Origin: Bacteroidetes oral taxon 274 str. F0058
GTDB taxonomy: Bacteria; Bacteroidota; Bacteroidia; Bacteroidales; Paludibacteraceae
Assembly (NCBI GenBank): GCA_000163695.1
Contig: GG774890.1
Coordinates: 383,457 to 447,456 of the forward strand
Direction: 5' to 3'
DNA: 64,000 bases
In this document: positions 51,091-60,681 of the stretch, one piece after another
Numbering within the stretch: the stretch's first letter is position 1
How the letters are laid out: every line of letters begins with the position of its first letter
The notes under the pieces: generated by a model
The model's input: the letters and a program-made list of their open reading frames with translations, nothing else
Told to the model about the DNA's origin: nothing
Database searches by the model: none
Program-made: the position numbers and the translations under genes

Positions 51091-53631
51091 ATGAAGTATT
51101 TAAAGGTTTTTCTATTGGCTCTCGTATTGAGCTTGTCTGCAAATATATTCTCGCAGACCTTACCCGAACAACAGACAGTAAAAACTACCACCTACACTAT
51201 CAAAGGCTCGGTAGTGGATACAACGGCAAAAGCTGTTGCATACCCCACGGTATCGGTAAAAAAAGACAGTACTGTCTTCGACTACTCCGATAGATATTCG
51301 GGGAGCGGCGACGGTACGTTCGAATTCCAATACACTTCGGCGGCAGGCACTCTATTCGTCAATATCAGTGCCGACACTAAGGTATCGGAAAATCGCACGG
51401 TCGTTTTGGCTTCTGAGCCAATAATCGACCTCGGGCGTATCACCCTCCGCGACGGCGAAGAGCTGGCAGGCGTGGCTGTGGTGGCATACAAGCCACTTGT
51501 AACGCAAAGCATCGACCGTATCAACTACGATATCGAAGCAGACCCCGACAGCAAGACCAATACCGTGATGGATATGCTCCGCAAGGTGCCGATGGTGACG
51601 GTCGACAAAGACGACAAGATACGCGTAAAAGGTTCGACCAGTTACAAGATTTATATCAACGGAAAACCCTCGAATATGGTAACCAAAAACCCGAAAGATG
51701 TGCTAAAAAGTATGCCTGCTTCGTCGATAAAGAAGATAGAGGTTATCACCGACCCCGGGGTCAAGTACGACGCCGAAGGTGTGTCTGCGATACTCAATAT
51801 TGTTACAAAAAGCGCACTGCAAGGTTATCAGGGTAGCATCTCGGGTAATGCCGATTCCAAAGGAGATTGGGGTGTAGGTGCGTATTTCACCACGAAAGTG
51901 GGCAAATGGGGAGTAACGGCAAACTACAATTATTACAATTTCGTACAACCCGTATGGATGAATAGCACTCTTGACGTCAAAAATGCATCGTCGCCATACA
52001 GTCGGTCGATATTCAATACTGAGAGTACATACGACGGAGGCTATCATTTCGGTAACGTAGAGATGAGTTACGAGATAGACTCGCTCAACCTCATCAGTGG
52101 CTCGTTCGGGCTCAGAGGAGGGAATTATACGGCAAAGAATCCGGTAAGTCGCAGAGCATTCATCTCTCAGACAGGCGATACCATATCTGTGTATAACTCC
52201 GACGGTAGCGACTCGTATCAACATAATTTCGATATTAGTGGTAATATCGATTATCAGCGTTCGTTCCGCAAACCGCAACAGCTGCTTACGTTGTCTTACA
52301 ATTTTTCGCTGTCGCCCGTCAAAAACAAGTCGTTGTCTATCGTACGTCTCGACCCTCGCTATCCGAATACGCTCGGAACAACGGAGAAGAACACTCAACT
52401 ATCGAGTGTCGGCACCAGCGACGAACATACTTTCCAAATCGACTATACCGAACCGTTTGCCGATAAGCATATAATAGAGGCAGGACTCAAATATATCCTC
52501 CGCTACAATGCCTCGGACAATTCATATCGACGCTATAATTCGGCTACGGGTGGTTATGACCTGCCCGAACTCGATGCTTTGGGCAATCCCCGTTCGGAAG
52601 ACGATATGAAGTATTATCAACATATTTTAGGAGCGTACGCTTCATATACGTTTAAACTCGAAAAATTCTCGTTCAGACTCGGTGGCAGATTCGAAGGTAC
52701 TTTCCAAGATGTGAAATTTACCAATAGCAAACAAAAGAATTTCGATGTGAAGTTTTGGGATATTATACCATCAGTATCGGTAAGTTACAATCCTTCGTTC
52801 GTATCTAATTTTAAACTTAGCTACAATAACAGTATCTCGCGTCCGAGTATTAGTTACCTCAACCCTTATATCAACGATAGCGACCCGTATGTGTTGGAGT
52901 ACGGCAATCCAAATCTTAAGTCGGAACGCAATCATAACTTCTCGTTAAATTACGGGTTTTTCTCGCAGAAATTCAATATAAATCTATCGGCAGACGCCAG
53001 CTTTAAAAACAACTCTATCGAAAGTCGTGCTTTTATAGACAACGAAAACAGAATCAACCGTACGTATGCTAATATAGGCAGTTATCGCATATTGGGCAGC
53101 TCTGTGTTTGTAAACTACAATCCGTTTATGTGGGTCGGAGTCTGGGTACAGGCGTCGGCAAACTACTATCGTTATATCAATGATGATTACGACTTTGGCG
53201 GAGGTTCTGTATATGGTTTCGGTGGTCTGAATTTCAATTTGCCGTGGAAGCTGCGTTTCAGTCTCAGTGGCGGAGGTTCTTCTCCTCAAGTAAATTATAA
53301 AGAAACAGGTGTGTCGTGGTACTTCTACTACGCTGCTTTATCTCGCGGATTCTTAAAAAACGACCAACTTACCGTATCGTTGTCTGTCGAAAATCCTTTC
53401 GAAGAGTATCATACATACAGATGGCATACGTGGGAAGATAATGTTTACGATAATCGTTTTGAGGCACGTAACTATGCACGTACGTTCCGTATTTCGGTAT
53501 CTTGGCGTTTCGGAGAGATGAAAGCCGAAGTGAAGAAAGCCGAACGCGGTATCACCAACGACGACCTGAAGAAAGGTAAGTCGGGAGCAGGAGGCAGCAC
53601 TGGTGGTGCTCCCTCGCAGACAGGACAATAA
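51091..53631 (+). CDS. outer-membrane beta-barrel family protein, TonB-receptor-like
   Basis: The 846-residue protein has a signal peptide (NIFSQ, residue 22). A carboxypeptidase-regulatory-like domain follows (YTIKGSVVDTTAKAVAYPTV). The plug-like region runs through TNTVMDMLRKVPMVTVDKDD and YINGKPSNMV to EVITDPGVKYDAEGVSAILN, and a long barrel follows. This is the OMP_b-brl_3 type, which lacks the usual terminal aromatic. The last 40 residues are Lys/Gly/Ser-rich (AGGSTGGAPSQTGQ), probably periplasmic. The substrate is unknown. Confidence 0.85.
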   Translation: MKYLKVFLLALVLSLSANIFSQTLPEQQTVKTTTYTIKGSVVDTTAKAVAYPTVSVKKDSTVFDYSDRYSGSGDGTFEFQYTSAAGTLFVNISADTKVSENRTVVLASEPIIDLGRITLRDGEELAGVAVVAYKPLVTQSIDRINYDIEADPDSKTNTVMDMLRKVPMVTVDKDDKIRVKGSTSYKIYINGKPSNMVTKNPKDVLKSMPASSIKKIEVITDPGVKYDAEGVSAILNIVTKSALQGYQGSISGNADSKGDWGVGAYFTTKVGKWGVTANYNYYNFVQPVWMNSTLDVKNASSPYSRSIFNTESTYDGGYHFGNVEMSYEIDSLNLISGSFGLRGGNYTAKNPVSRRAFISQTGDTISVYNSDGSDSYQHNFDISGNIDYQRSFRKPQQLLTLSYNFSLSPVKNKSLSIVRLDPRYPNTLGTTEKNTQLSSVGTSDEHTFQIDYTEPFADKHIIEAGLKYILRYNASDNSYRRYNSATGGYDLPELDALGNPRSEDDMKYYQHILGAYASYTFKLEKFSFRLGGRFEGTFQDVKFTNSKQKNFDVKFWDIIPSVSVSYNPSFVSNFKLSYNNSISRPSISYLNPYINDSDPYVLEYGNPNLKSERNHNFSLNYGFFSQKFNINLSADASFKNNSIESRAFIDNENRINRTYANIGSYRILGSSVFVNYNPFMWVGVWVQASANYYRYINDDYDFGGGSVYGFGGLNFNLPWKLRFSLSGGGSSPQVNYKETGVSWYFYYAALSRGFLKNDQLTVSLSVENPFEEYHTYRWHTWEDNVYDNRFEARNYARTFRISVSWRFGEMKAEVKKAERGITNDDLKKGKSGAGGSTGGAPSQTGQ

Positions 53632-53691
53632 TTGAACCGTTATGGCGACCTATTGTTCGACCAATACCGCAATTAGATGATTAAATAATGG

Positions 53692-53734
53692 AAACAAAGA
53701 GTGTGCTCGTTCCGGTAACACTCTTTGTTTTTAT
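53692..53734 (+). terminator. strong terminator after the beta-barrel gene
   Basis: AAACAAAGAGTGT (53692-53704) pairs perfectly with ACACTCTTTGTTT (53718-53730), then TTATT. Confidence 0.9.
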
Positions 53735-53790
53735 TGTATCGGGTATTGAGATTGCTTCTTTTGGCAGAAAAAATTATTTGGAGTGCTATT

Positions 53791-53824
53791 GTTGTATTTT
53801 TATATAAACCTTTTATTAACTTTG
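53791..53824 (+). promoter_or_regulatory. promoter of the aromatic/Arg-Ser-rich protein gene
   Basis: GTTG (53791-53794), 22 bp, then TAACTTTG (53817-53824). It rules out the in-frame upstream extension that begins at 53725. Confidence 0.5.
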
Positions 53825-53871
53825 CAGTCAAAACAGATATAATATTAAAAAACAAAATAAATACAATTATT

Positions 53872-55050
53872 ATGAAAAAGTTATTCTTATTATCGTTGTC
53901 CATAGTCTTTGCACTTAGCGTTTTCGCTCAGTGGGACGACGTATATTACAACCCAAAGAAAAAAGATACTACTGCGGTGCGGACACAGTCTGCTCGGGGT
54001 AGAAGTACGTACAAAAACCAACCGTCCGACGAGGGCTTGTACGAAAAACAGATACGCGATGCTAACGACAAAAATAGAGTTACCGTAATAGACCGTACGG
54101 TAGACAACGTTCTCGAACTACCCAACGGTGTCTATGGAGTCGAAGTGGACGGATATACCGTCCGTTTTATTGACGGAGAATACGACGATATGACCAACGT
54201 CTACGACCTGCCCGACGGTTACTATACTATCGACGTGAACGGCTCTACTGTTACTATCAAACGTCTGAATATCAGCTATTACACTCGTAGTCGTTACGAT
54301 TGGGATTGGAGTTATCCTTACCGTTGGTCGTGGGGCTGGGACTACGACTACTATTGGCATTACCCGACGTGGTACTGGCATTCGTCGCGTTTCTACTGGG
54401 ACAATCCTTACTACTTCGATTACGGATGGTATTGGACATATCCGTATTATTACAATAACTGGTGGCATTATGGCGGTGGCTACACAAGCAGCAGTCATTA
54501 TTATTCCGATATACAAGACCAGGCAGCCCGACGCAGAGACGGCAGCTATCTCACTTCGTCTTCGGGCAATTATAGACGTTATCAGGCAGATACGCAAATC
54601 AGCAGCTATCGAAGCGATGCAGGCAACAGAGGCTCTTACGTACGCTCAGGTCGCAGGGCTGACGACACACGTCGGTCGTCGGATTGGTCTAACGACAGAT
54701 TAACTCGCGATAGACGCACTACGGTAACTACCGACAATAGTACTTCTCGAGGTCGTCGTGTCGTGGTAAATACCGACAACATATCTCGCGACCGTCGCTC
54801 GACGACGTCCGACGGCAGCGGCAGAGAATCCTCTACTTATACACGTGACAGCCGCTCGACGACGTCCGACGACCGTAGTAGAAGGTCTTCTACTTACACA
54901 CGCGACAACTCTTCTGTACGTTCGTCACGCGAAGGTTCTTCTCGAATATCTTCGGGTTCGTCGTCTCGTTCGTCTTCGTCGGGAGGCGGATTCTCCGGAG
55001 GAGGTTCTTCCGGTGGCAGTTCGTCGAGAGGAGACAGACGCGGACGTTGA
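53872..55050 (+). CDS. exported low-complexity protein: aromatic-rich belt and Arg/Ser-rich tail
   Basis: I do not recognise this family. The 392-residue protein starts at ATG 53872 with a signal peptide (LSVFAQ, residue 20). Residues about 75-130 form two related beta-hairpin units (LPNGVYGVEVDGYTVRFIDG, LPDGYYTIDVNGSTVTIKR). Residues 136-204 are an extreme aromatic belt in which 36 of 69 residues are Trp, Tyr or Phe. The rest is Arg/Ser/Thr/Asp-rich with a tandem 18-residue repeat (RSTTSDxxxRxSSTYTRD), ending in Gly/Ser runs. This suggests a sticky, disordered envelope or matrix protein. It is followed 35 bp later by the FadL-like gene. Confidence 0.6.
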   Translation: MKKLFLLSLSIVFALSVFAQWDDVYYNPKKKDTTAVRTQSARGRSTYKNQPSDEGLYEKQIRDANDKNRVTVIDRTVDNVLELPNGVYGVEVDGYTVRFIDGEYDDMTNVYDLPDGYYTIDVNGSTVTIKRLNISYYTRSRYDWDWSYPYRWSWGWDYDYYWHYPTWYWHSSRFYWDNPYYFDYGWYWTYPYYYNNWWHYGGGYTSSSHYYSDIQDQAARRRDGSYLTSSSGNYRRYQADTQISSYRSDAGNRGSYVRSGRRADDTRRSSDWSNDRLTRDRRTTVTTDNSTSRGRRVVVNTDNISRDRRSTTSDGSGRESSTYTRDSRSTTSDDRSRRSSTYTRDNSSVRSSREGSSRISSGSSSRSSSSGGGFSGGGSSGGSSSRGDRRGR

Positions 55051-55085
55051 TAAATTATACTTATTTGTAAATTTAATTCGAATTA

Positions 55086-56606
55086 ATGATGAAAAAAATA
55101 TTTTTTGCAACAATATTAATGCTCTTGTCGTTCTCGGCGGCAAAAGCTCAGAGTATATTCGACATAAGTGGATTGAATACCCCCAGACTTAACGGAACAG
55201 CTCGTTATATGGGTATGGCAGGTAGTTTTGGAGCCTTAGGCGGTGATGCATCTGCCATCTTGGACAATCCCGCTGCTCTTGGTATATTTCGCAGCAACGA
55301 ACTGAATTTCTCCACCGATATACACAGTTCGATAACAAGTACCCTGTGGGGAACGAATGCACATCGTAGTTTGGGATATGGGAAGTTGATAGTACCCAAT
55401 TTTTCGTGGATAACCAACTTTATGTCAAACAATGAATATGGATATTTAGCCTCCAATTTTAGTTTTTCGTTCAATAGAATAAAAAACTTCAACAGATATG
55501 TAAAACTCTCTCACCAGGGGCTTGAGAATTCACTGACAGACCTCATTGCAGATATGACTAACGGTTTGTACGAGAAAGACCTCGAATATAAAAAAGACAT
55601 ATACGACCCTTTTGATAATACGAAAATAGCTTATTTGTCGGTGTTCGGGTTCGATGGATATCTTATAGACCCCGTAGTATCAGGAGGAACACAATGGAAG
55701 AGCGCTGTAGTCGGTGCTCCAGCGGCAGGTTACAAGTTGTACGAAAGCGGTCATATCGATGACTACAACTTTACTTACTCAGGCAATGTTAACGACAACT
55801 TCTATTTTGGTCTCGGTCTTTCGTTGCAGACATATTCTCGTTTAACCAATGCTACATATTCGGAGAACTTCTCGAATGGAGATTTTAGCCTTACGACCCG
55901 TACCAATTACAGCGGTACAGGCGTCAATATGAATTTTGGCGTGATAGCTCGTCTGCTTCCGGGCGTCAGAGTGGGAGCATCGTTGCAGACACCGACGTAT
56001 TACTCGTTTCATACCACGCAGAAAGCAGAGCTCGTATCGAACGTCGGAGCTAAAAAGGGTTCTCTTACGTCGCCGAGTACCACTTGGCATTACGACTATC
56101 GCTCGCCGCTGAAAGCTCAATTGAGTGCAGGCTTCGTTATAGGAAGCAGTGCCGCTATAAATATCGACTATATGTTGATGGTGGGTAGAACACAGAGATA
56201 CTCTTTGGACGAATATCCAGGACTGTTTAACCGCGAGAATGCCGATTTTAGAAACTATGCTTTGTCGACACACACGCTGAAAGTCGGAGCTGAGGTTCGT
56301 GTCGCCAAACACGCCAGATTGCGAGGAGGCTTTGGTTATATTACCGCTCCGATGAGCGAAAAAGCCACTAAAAGTGTTCTTAATACCACTGCACAAACCG
56401 ATATGGAGTATTTTATAGATAAGGCTCAGTGGTACGCATCGGGAGGGTTTGGGCTCAATTTCAGTAACTTGTTTATAGACTTTGCCTATGTGTATAACAA
56501 AAACGGTCAGATATTCACGCCATTCGAAATGAATAAATCTTCTATAAGAGGCGACGTGATGAATAATAATCACCATATAGTAGCCACTCTTGCTATAAAA
56601 TATTGA
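55086..56606 (+). CDS. OmpP1/FadL-like outer-membrane transport protein
   Basis: The 506-residue protein has a signal peptide (AKAQ, residue 22). The FadL-like start TARYMGMAGSFGALGGDASAI with LDNPAALG is the hatch region, where an NPA motif is conserved. A barrel follows, ending in HHIVATLAIKY with a terminal aromatic. FadL relatives carry hydrophobic compounds across the outer membrane. In Bacteroidetes the substrate is unknown. Start codons ATG at 55086 and 55089 are adjacent and equally possible. Confidence 0.82.
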   Translation: MMKKIFFATILMLLSFSAAKAQSIFDISGLNTPRLNGTARYMGMAGSFGALGGDASAILDNPAALGIFRSNELNFSTDIHSSITSTLWGTNAHRSLGYGKLIVPNFSWITNFMSNNEYGYLASNFSFSFNRIKNFNRYVKLSHQGLENSLTDLIADMTNGLYEKDLEYKKDIYDPFDNTKIAYLSVFGFDGYLIDPVVSGGTQWKSAVVGAPAAGYKLYESGHIDDYNFTYSGNVNDNFYFGLGLSLQTYSRLTNATYSENFSNGDFSLTTRTNYSGTGVNMNFGVIARLLPGVRVGASLQTPTYYSFHTTQKAELVSNVGAKKGSLTSPSTTWHYDYRSPLKAQLSAGFVIGSSAAINIDYMLMVGRTQRYSLDEYPGLFNRENADFRNYALSTHTLKVGAEVRVAKHARLRGGFGYITAPMSEKATKSVLNTTAQTDMEYFIDKAQWYASGGFGLNFSNLFIDFAYVYNKNGQIFTPFEMNKSSIRGDVMNNNHHIVATLAIKY

Positions 56607-56630
56607 ATAAGAATTATTAATAATGTTATT

Positions 56631-56672
56631 GAGGTTGCTTTGTTCTTTTTATAAGAAGGCAACCTCTTTTTT
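56631..56672 (+). terminator. terminator after the FadL-like gene
   Basis: GAGGTTGC (56631-56638) pairs with GCAACCTC (56659-56666), a further TTCTT/AAGAA stem lies inside, and a T-run follows. Confidence 0.85.
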
Positions 56673-56770
56673 GTTGTAAATTCTATTCCCCCTATTTTCT
56701 TTGCTATTTCCTACTATATTTGTCATATCCCTGATAAAAATCGGTTTAGCTCGCTTCTAATCGCAAAAAA

Positions 56771-56798
56771 CTTAATTCGTAACTCTTAATTCGTAATT
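56771..56798. repeat. 14-bp tandem duplication upstream of tig
   Basis: CTTAATTCGTAACT (56771-56784) is followed directly by CTTAATTCGTAATT (56785-56798), differing at one base, just upstream of the tig -7 box. Confidence 0.75.
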
Positions 56799-56804
56799 AT
56801 TTTG

Positions 56805-56812
56805 TACCTTTG
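56805..56812 (+). promoter_or_regulatory. tig -7 box
   Basis: TACCTTTG, 33 bp before the tig ATG. Confidence 0.5.
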
Positions 56813-56844
56813 CCGCCGAATAAAAATAAGATATAATTGCAATT

Positions 56845-58191
56845 ATGAATATTGTTAGAAATGATGTAGATGCTTGTAATGCAACACTTACGCTTACCAT
56901 CGACAAACAAGATTACGAAGAAAAAGTAGACAAGGCTATCAAAGATTATCGTCGTAAGGTTCAGATGCCGGGATTCCGTCCGGGTAATGTACCTGTGGGG
57001 CTTATAAAGAAGATGTATGGACGTTCTATCTTAGCCGAGGAGGTCAATAAAATAATATCCGAGTCGCTGTATAATTATATAAAAGACAATAAGATAGATA
57101 TACTCGGAGAGCCTATTTCGAACGAAACGATACAGAAACCGATAGATTTCGATACAGACGAAACTTTCGAATTTGTATTCGACATAGGGCTCACTCCCGA
57201 ACTCACCATAAACACCACGGCAAAAGACAAAATACCTTATTATACCATTGCCGTAACCGACGAAATGGTAGACGAGCACGTCAATATGCACGCTTCGCGT
57301 CTGGGGCAATACGTGCCTGCGGAGAAGACCGAAGAGAACTCTGTAATAAAAGGGGAGATGACCGAGATAACCGACTCCGTCGAGCCGCTCAAAGTACTCG
57401 AAGCTATCATTACACCGAAGTTTATCAAAGACGATAAGCAGAAGAAACTTTTTGTAGGCAAGAAGAAAGGGGCAAAAATCAAATTTAACCCCGTCGCCGC
57501 AATGAGCAACAACTACGAAGTGGCTTCGCTACTCAATGTCGACCGCGACAAAGTGAAAGAATATGACCACGACTTCGAATATGTTATCAAAGAGATAACC
57601 AATCATCAAAGTGCCGAGTTAGACCAGTCGCTTTTCGATAAGGTTATGGGCGAGGGTACGGTCAAGAGTTTGGAGGAATTCAAACAGAAGGTAAAAGAGG
57701 GTATCGAACGTGTATACGTTGCCGATAGCGACTATCGATTCGGTATCGACGCCCGCGACTTTTTCATCAAGAAAAACAAAAAAGCGGTATTCCCGGAAGA
57801 GTTCCTAAAACGTTGGTTGAAAGTTACTAACGAGAAAATGACGGACGAGACAATCGAAAAAGATTTCGACCGTATGCTCGAGTACTTAAAATGGGATATT
57901 ATCAAGAAACTTTTTGTCGAAAAATATGAGATAAAAATAGAAGATAAGGACGTCAGAGAGGCAGCCCGACAAGATGTGCTTATGCGTTTTGCCCAGTACG
58001 GCATCAACAATCCGCAAGATGACATCCTCAATACCTATGTAGAGGAGTCGCTGAAGCAGAAGGGAGCTGTCGAACAGTTCTATCAGCAGGCAGTCGAAAA
58101 AACGGTGATAGCCAAGATAAAAGAGAACGTTGCTCTCAATCCCAAAGAGGTAACTATGGAAGAGTTCAATAAACTTTTTGCCGAAAAATAA
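56845..58191 (+). CDS. tig: trigger factor
   Basis: Trigger factor is the ribosome-bound chaperone. The 448-residue protein has the ribosome-binding domain with QMPGFRPGNVPVGLIKKMYG, which contains the GFRxGxxP signature that contacts L23. Its middle part is very diverged from the FKBP-like peptidyl-prolyl isomerase domain, as in other Bacteroidetes. The C-terminal arms are helical and charged. It is monocistronic, with a terminator following. Confidence 0.92.
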   Translation: MNIVRNDVDACNATLTLTIDKQDYEEKVDKAIKDYRRKVQMPGFRPGNVPVGLIKKMYGRSILAEEVNKIISESLYNYIKDNKIDILGEPISNETIQKPIDFDTDETFEFVFDIGLTPELTINTTAKDKIPYYTIAVTDEMVDEHVNMHASRLGQYVPAEKTEENSVIKGEMTEITDSVEPLKVLEAIITPKFIKDDKQKKLFVGKKKGAKIKFNPVAAMSNNYEVASLLNVDRDKVKEYDHDFEYVIKEITNHQSAELDQSLFDKVMGEGTVKSLEEFKQKVKEGIERVYVADSDYRFGIDARDFFIKKNKKAVFPEEFLKRWLKVTNEKMTDETIEKDFDRMLEYLKWDIIKKLFVEKYEIKIEDKDVREAARQDVLMRFAQYGINNPQDDILNTYVEESLKQKGAVEQFYQQAVEKTVIAKIKENVALNPKEVTMEEFNKLFAEK

Positions 58192-58228
58192 GAAGAAGTT
58201 TATTTAGAGCGAATTGATAAAAATAAAA

Positions 58229-58269
58229 AGGGAAACATCTGTTGTTGGAGAATGGTTTCTCTTTTTTTT
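58229..58269 (+). terminator. terminator after tig
   Basis: AGGGAAACAT (58229-58238) pairs with ATGGTTTCTCT (58252-58262) with a bulge, followed by a run of T. Confidence 0.7.
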
Positions 58270-58326
58270 ATTGCTGTACTGTCGGTTGTTCGTGGTGAAA
58301 AAAGTCCTTATGTTCGGGTAATTTTG

Positions 58327-58334
58327 TAACTTTG
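58327..58334 (+). promoter_or_regulatory. -7 box of the TagF-like gene
   Basis: TAACTTTG, 59 bp before the ATG. The -33 region is unclear. Confidence 0.45.
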
Positions 58335-58392
58335 CACTTGCTTTGACACATCATCAGCCGCCTAATATTGCGAATGCAAGCATAATAAAACT

Positions 58393-59586
58393 ATGATAAA
58401 ATTCTTGAAATATCTCGTCTGTTACATTATATATCCGTTTTCGTTCCTTACCGTAAGGCGTAGACGACGTTGGGCTTTCGGGAGCTTTCGAGGGGCTTTC
58501 AACGACAATGCCAAGTATATGTTTATCTATACTTGTCTGCAATACAGAGATATAGAGGCTGTTTGGATTTCGACTAATAGGGCGACGGTGGAATTAGTTC
58601 GTTCGTATGGGTTGCCTGCTTATAGTGTGTTTAGTATTAAAGGATTACTGTATGCCCTTACATCTAAGTACTGGATTTTCAATTCATACACTTCCGATAT
58701 TATGTTTTGCTTATCGGGTAATGCGGTGTGTATCAATCTGTGGCACGGTGTGCCGCTGAAAAGAATCGAGTTTAATATCAAACGTGGAGCATTGTCGGAC
58801 AGGTATGTGCGTAAAACGCTCAGAGAACGGTACTATCATCCCGAGGCTTTTCGTCGTCCCGATGTCGTACTGTCGTCTACGCCTTTTCAGTCGGCTGCTT
58901 TTGCCTCTGCTTTCCGTATTGCCGAAGATAGGTGTATCAATATGGGTTATCCTCGCAATCATATTCTTATCTGCTCCGAAGAGGAGCGACGAGCTTTTAT
59001 CGAAAAATTCGAACCCGAACAAACCCGCCTTATCATCGATAATATAAAGCAAAAATACAGAAAGGTTTTCGTCTATATGCCTACTTGGCGAGATTCGCAG
59101 CGAGATATTTTTACTCAAAGTATTGATTTGTCGCGACTTAATGACTCGTTGGCATCGAAAGATTATTTTTTGATACTAAAACCACATTCTAATACTTTGG
59201 TAGACAATCGATTCCTTGCAGGTTTGTCTAATATCACTTTGTTGGATTCGACTGTCGATATTTATGCCATCTTGCCTTACACGGACGTACTTATAACCGA
59301 TTATTCGTCGATTTTGTACGATTATGTACTGATGTGTGGGAAAGATATAATCCTGTATCTGTATGATTATGAAGATTATGTGCGAGAGAGGGATTTTACC
59401 TATCCTTTCGACGAAAATGTAGTCGGTAAGCGTGTTTATACTTTCGAAGAGCTGCTGTCGTGCATAAACTCCGATACATACGGTATCGACGAGGCACAAC
59501 GAAAACTGATTGTCGACCGTTTCTGGGGCGATACGCCTTCTACCGATGCTTGTGCCGATATTGTGGAGTACATCAAATCGTTATGA
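58393..59586 (+). CDS. CDP-glycerol:glycerophosphotransferase family protein (TagF/TagB-like)
   Basis: The 397-residue peripheral membrane enzyme has a short basic and hydrophobic N-terminus. GT-B type motifs of the family follow: LWHGVPLKRIEF (catalytic His), YMPTWRDSQ, LKPHSN and ITDYSSILYDY. In Gram-positives these build teichoic acids. In Bacteroidetes they are thought to add polyol-phosphate or related groups to surface glycans. It stands alone with its own promoter. The acceptor and donor are unknown. Confidence 0.85.
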   Translation: MIKFLKYLVCYIIYPFSFLTVRRRRRWAFGSFRGAFNDNAKYMFIYTCLQYRDIEAVWISTNRATVELVRSYGLPAYSVFSIKGLLYALTSKYWIFNSYTSDIMFCLSGNAVCINLWHGVPLKRIEFNIKRGALSDRYVRKTLRERYYHPEAFRRPDVVLSSTPFQSAAFASAFRIAEDRCINMGYPRNHILICSEEERRAFIEKFEPEQTRLIIDNIKQKYRKVFVYMPTWRDSQRDIFTQSIDLSRLNDSLASKDYFLILKPHSNTLVDNRFLAGLSNITLLDSTVDIYAILPYTDVLITDYSSILYDYVLMCGKDIILYLYDYEDYVRERDFTYPFDENVVGKRVYTFEELLSCINSDTYGIDEAQRKLIVDRFWGDTPSTDACADIVEYIKSL

Positions 59587-59617
59587 TTGCCGTATCCGAT
59601 AAAAAGATGTATCTTTG
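59586..59617 (+). promoter_or_regulatory. promoter of the exported hydrolase gene
   Basis: ATTG (59586-59589), 20 bp, then TATCTTTG (59610-59617), starting in the stop codon of the TagF-like gene. Confidence 0.6.
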
Positions 59618-59644
59618 CTATTGATAAAATAAATTTTTTGGGAT

Positions 59645-60664
59645 ATGCGTAAAATATATCTGACCATATTATCTATCCTCTTTACAGTCAATCTCTTTTC
59701 GCAGGATACTCTGAAAATAATGAGCTATAATGTAGAGAATCTGTTCGATACTCGCGACGACTCGTTGTACAACGATAGTGAATATCTGCGTGGAGGCTTA
59801 CGTGGCTGGACGTACGAGCGTTATCGCCACAAATTATATAATATAGCCAAGGTCGTGGCGGCGGCAGGCGAATGGAATCCGCCGTTCCTGATTGGGTTGT
59901 GCGAGATAGAAAACTACAACGTGCTATACGAACTGACCAATAAAACTGGGTTGCAAAACATAGGGTATAAGATAATTCACTACGAGTCTCCCGATGCCCG
60001 CGGTGTAGACGTCGGATTGCTCTATCTGCCAAACAAGTTCAAGCCTATCAATTCGCGTCCCATAAGAGTACAACTGCCTAATACACAGTCGACGACAAGA
60101 GATATACTCTATGCTTCGGGGACTTTGACCAATGGCGATACTCTGCACGTCTTTGTCAATCATTTCCCCTCGAGGCTTGGCGGAGAGTTGGAGAGCGAAC
60201 CTCGACGTTTGGCGGTGGCACGCTATCTGAGGGAGGCTGTCGATAGTTTGTTTGGTATCAACGATAAAGCTAAGGTGTTGATTCTCGGAGATTTCAACGA
60301 TATGCCCGATAATAATTCCATTGTCAAAGTGCTCGGAGCCAATCCATTTTCTGCAGGCACTACGCAGGTTGTCGATAGAAAATTGTACAATATTACTTAT
60401 AAATTCCACAAAGAGGGTAGAGGAACGTATCGTTTTCAGCAACAGTGGAATATGCTCGACCAGATAATAGTCTCGGGAGCCTTGTTGCAGGGTGGCGGCA
60501 AAACCGAAATCTTAGAAAAAAGTACTCGGATTTTTTCGCCCGAATGGCTGCTCGAAGACGATAAACCCACGGGTAAACGTCCTTTCCGTACCTATATAGG
60601 TATGCGTTACAATGGCGGTTTTAGCGACCATCTGCCGGTATTGGTCGATATTATTATACGCTAA
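59645..60664 (+). CDS. exported endonuclease/exonuclease/phosphatase (EEP) family protein
   Basis: The 339-residue protein has a signal peptide (NLFSQ, residue 20) followed by the EEP fold: MSYNVENLFDTRDD (metal-binding Asn), LIGLCEIEN (metal-binding Glu), HVFVNHFPSR (catalytic His region), LILGDFNDMPD (Asp-Asn pair) and GFSDHLPVLVDI (final His). It could cut DNA, RNA or phosphoesters outside the inner membrane. The substrate is unknown. The DUF721 gene follows after 17 bp. Confidence 0.88.
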   Translation: MRKIYLTILSILFTVNLFSQDTLKIMSYNVENLFDTRDDSLYNDSEYLRGGLRGWTYERYRHKLYNIAKVVAAAGEWNPPFLIGLCEIENYNVLYELTNKTGLQNIGYKIIHYESPDARGVDVGLLYLPNKFKPINSRPIRVQLPNTQSTTRDILYASGTLTNGDTLHVFVNHFPSRLGGELESEPRRLAVARYLREAVDSLFGINDKAKVLILGDFNDMPDNNSIVKVLGANPFSAGTTQVVDRKLYNITYKFHKEGRGTYRFQQQWNMLDQIIVSGALLQGGGKTEILEKSTRIFSPEWLLEDDKPTGKRPFRTYIGMRYNGGFSDHLPVLVDIIIR

Positions 60665-60681
60665 AAGATTAATGATTTTAT

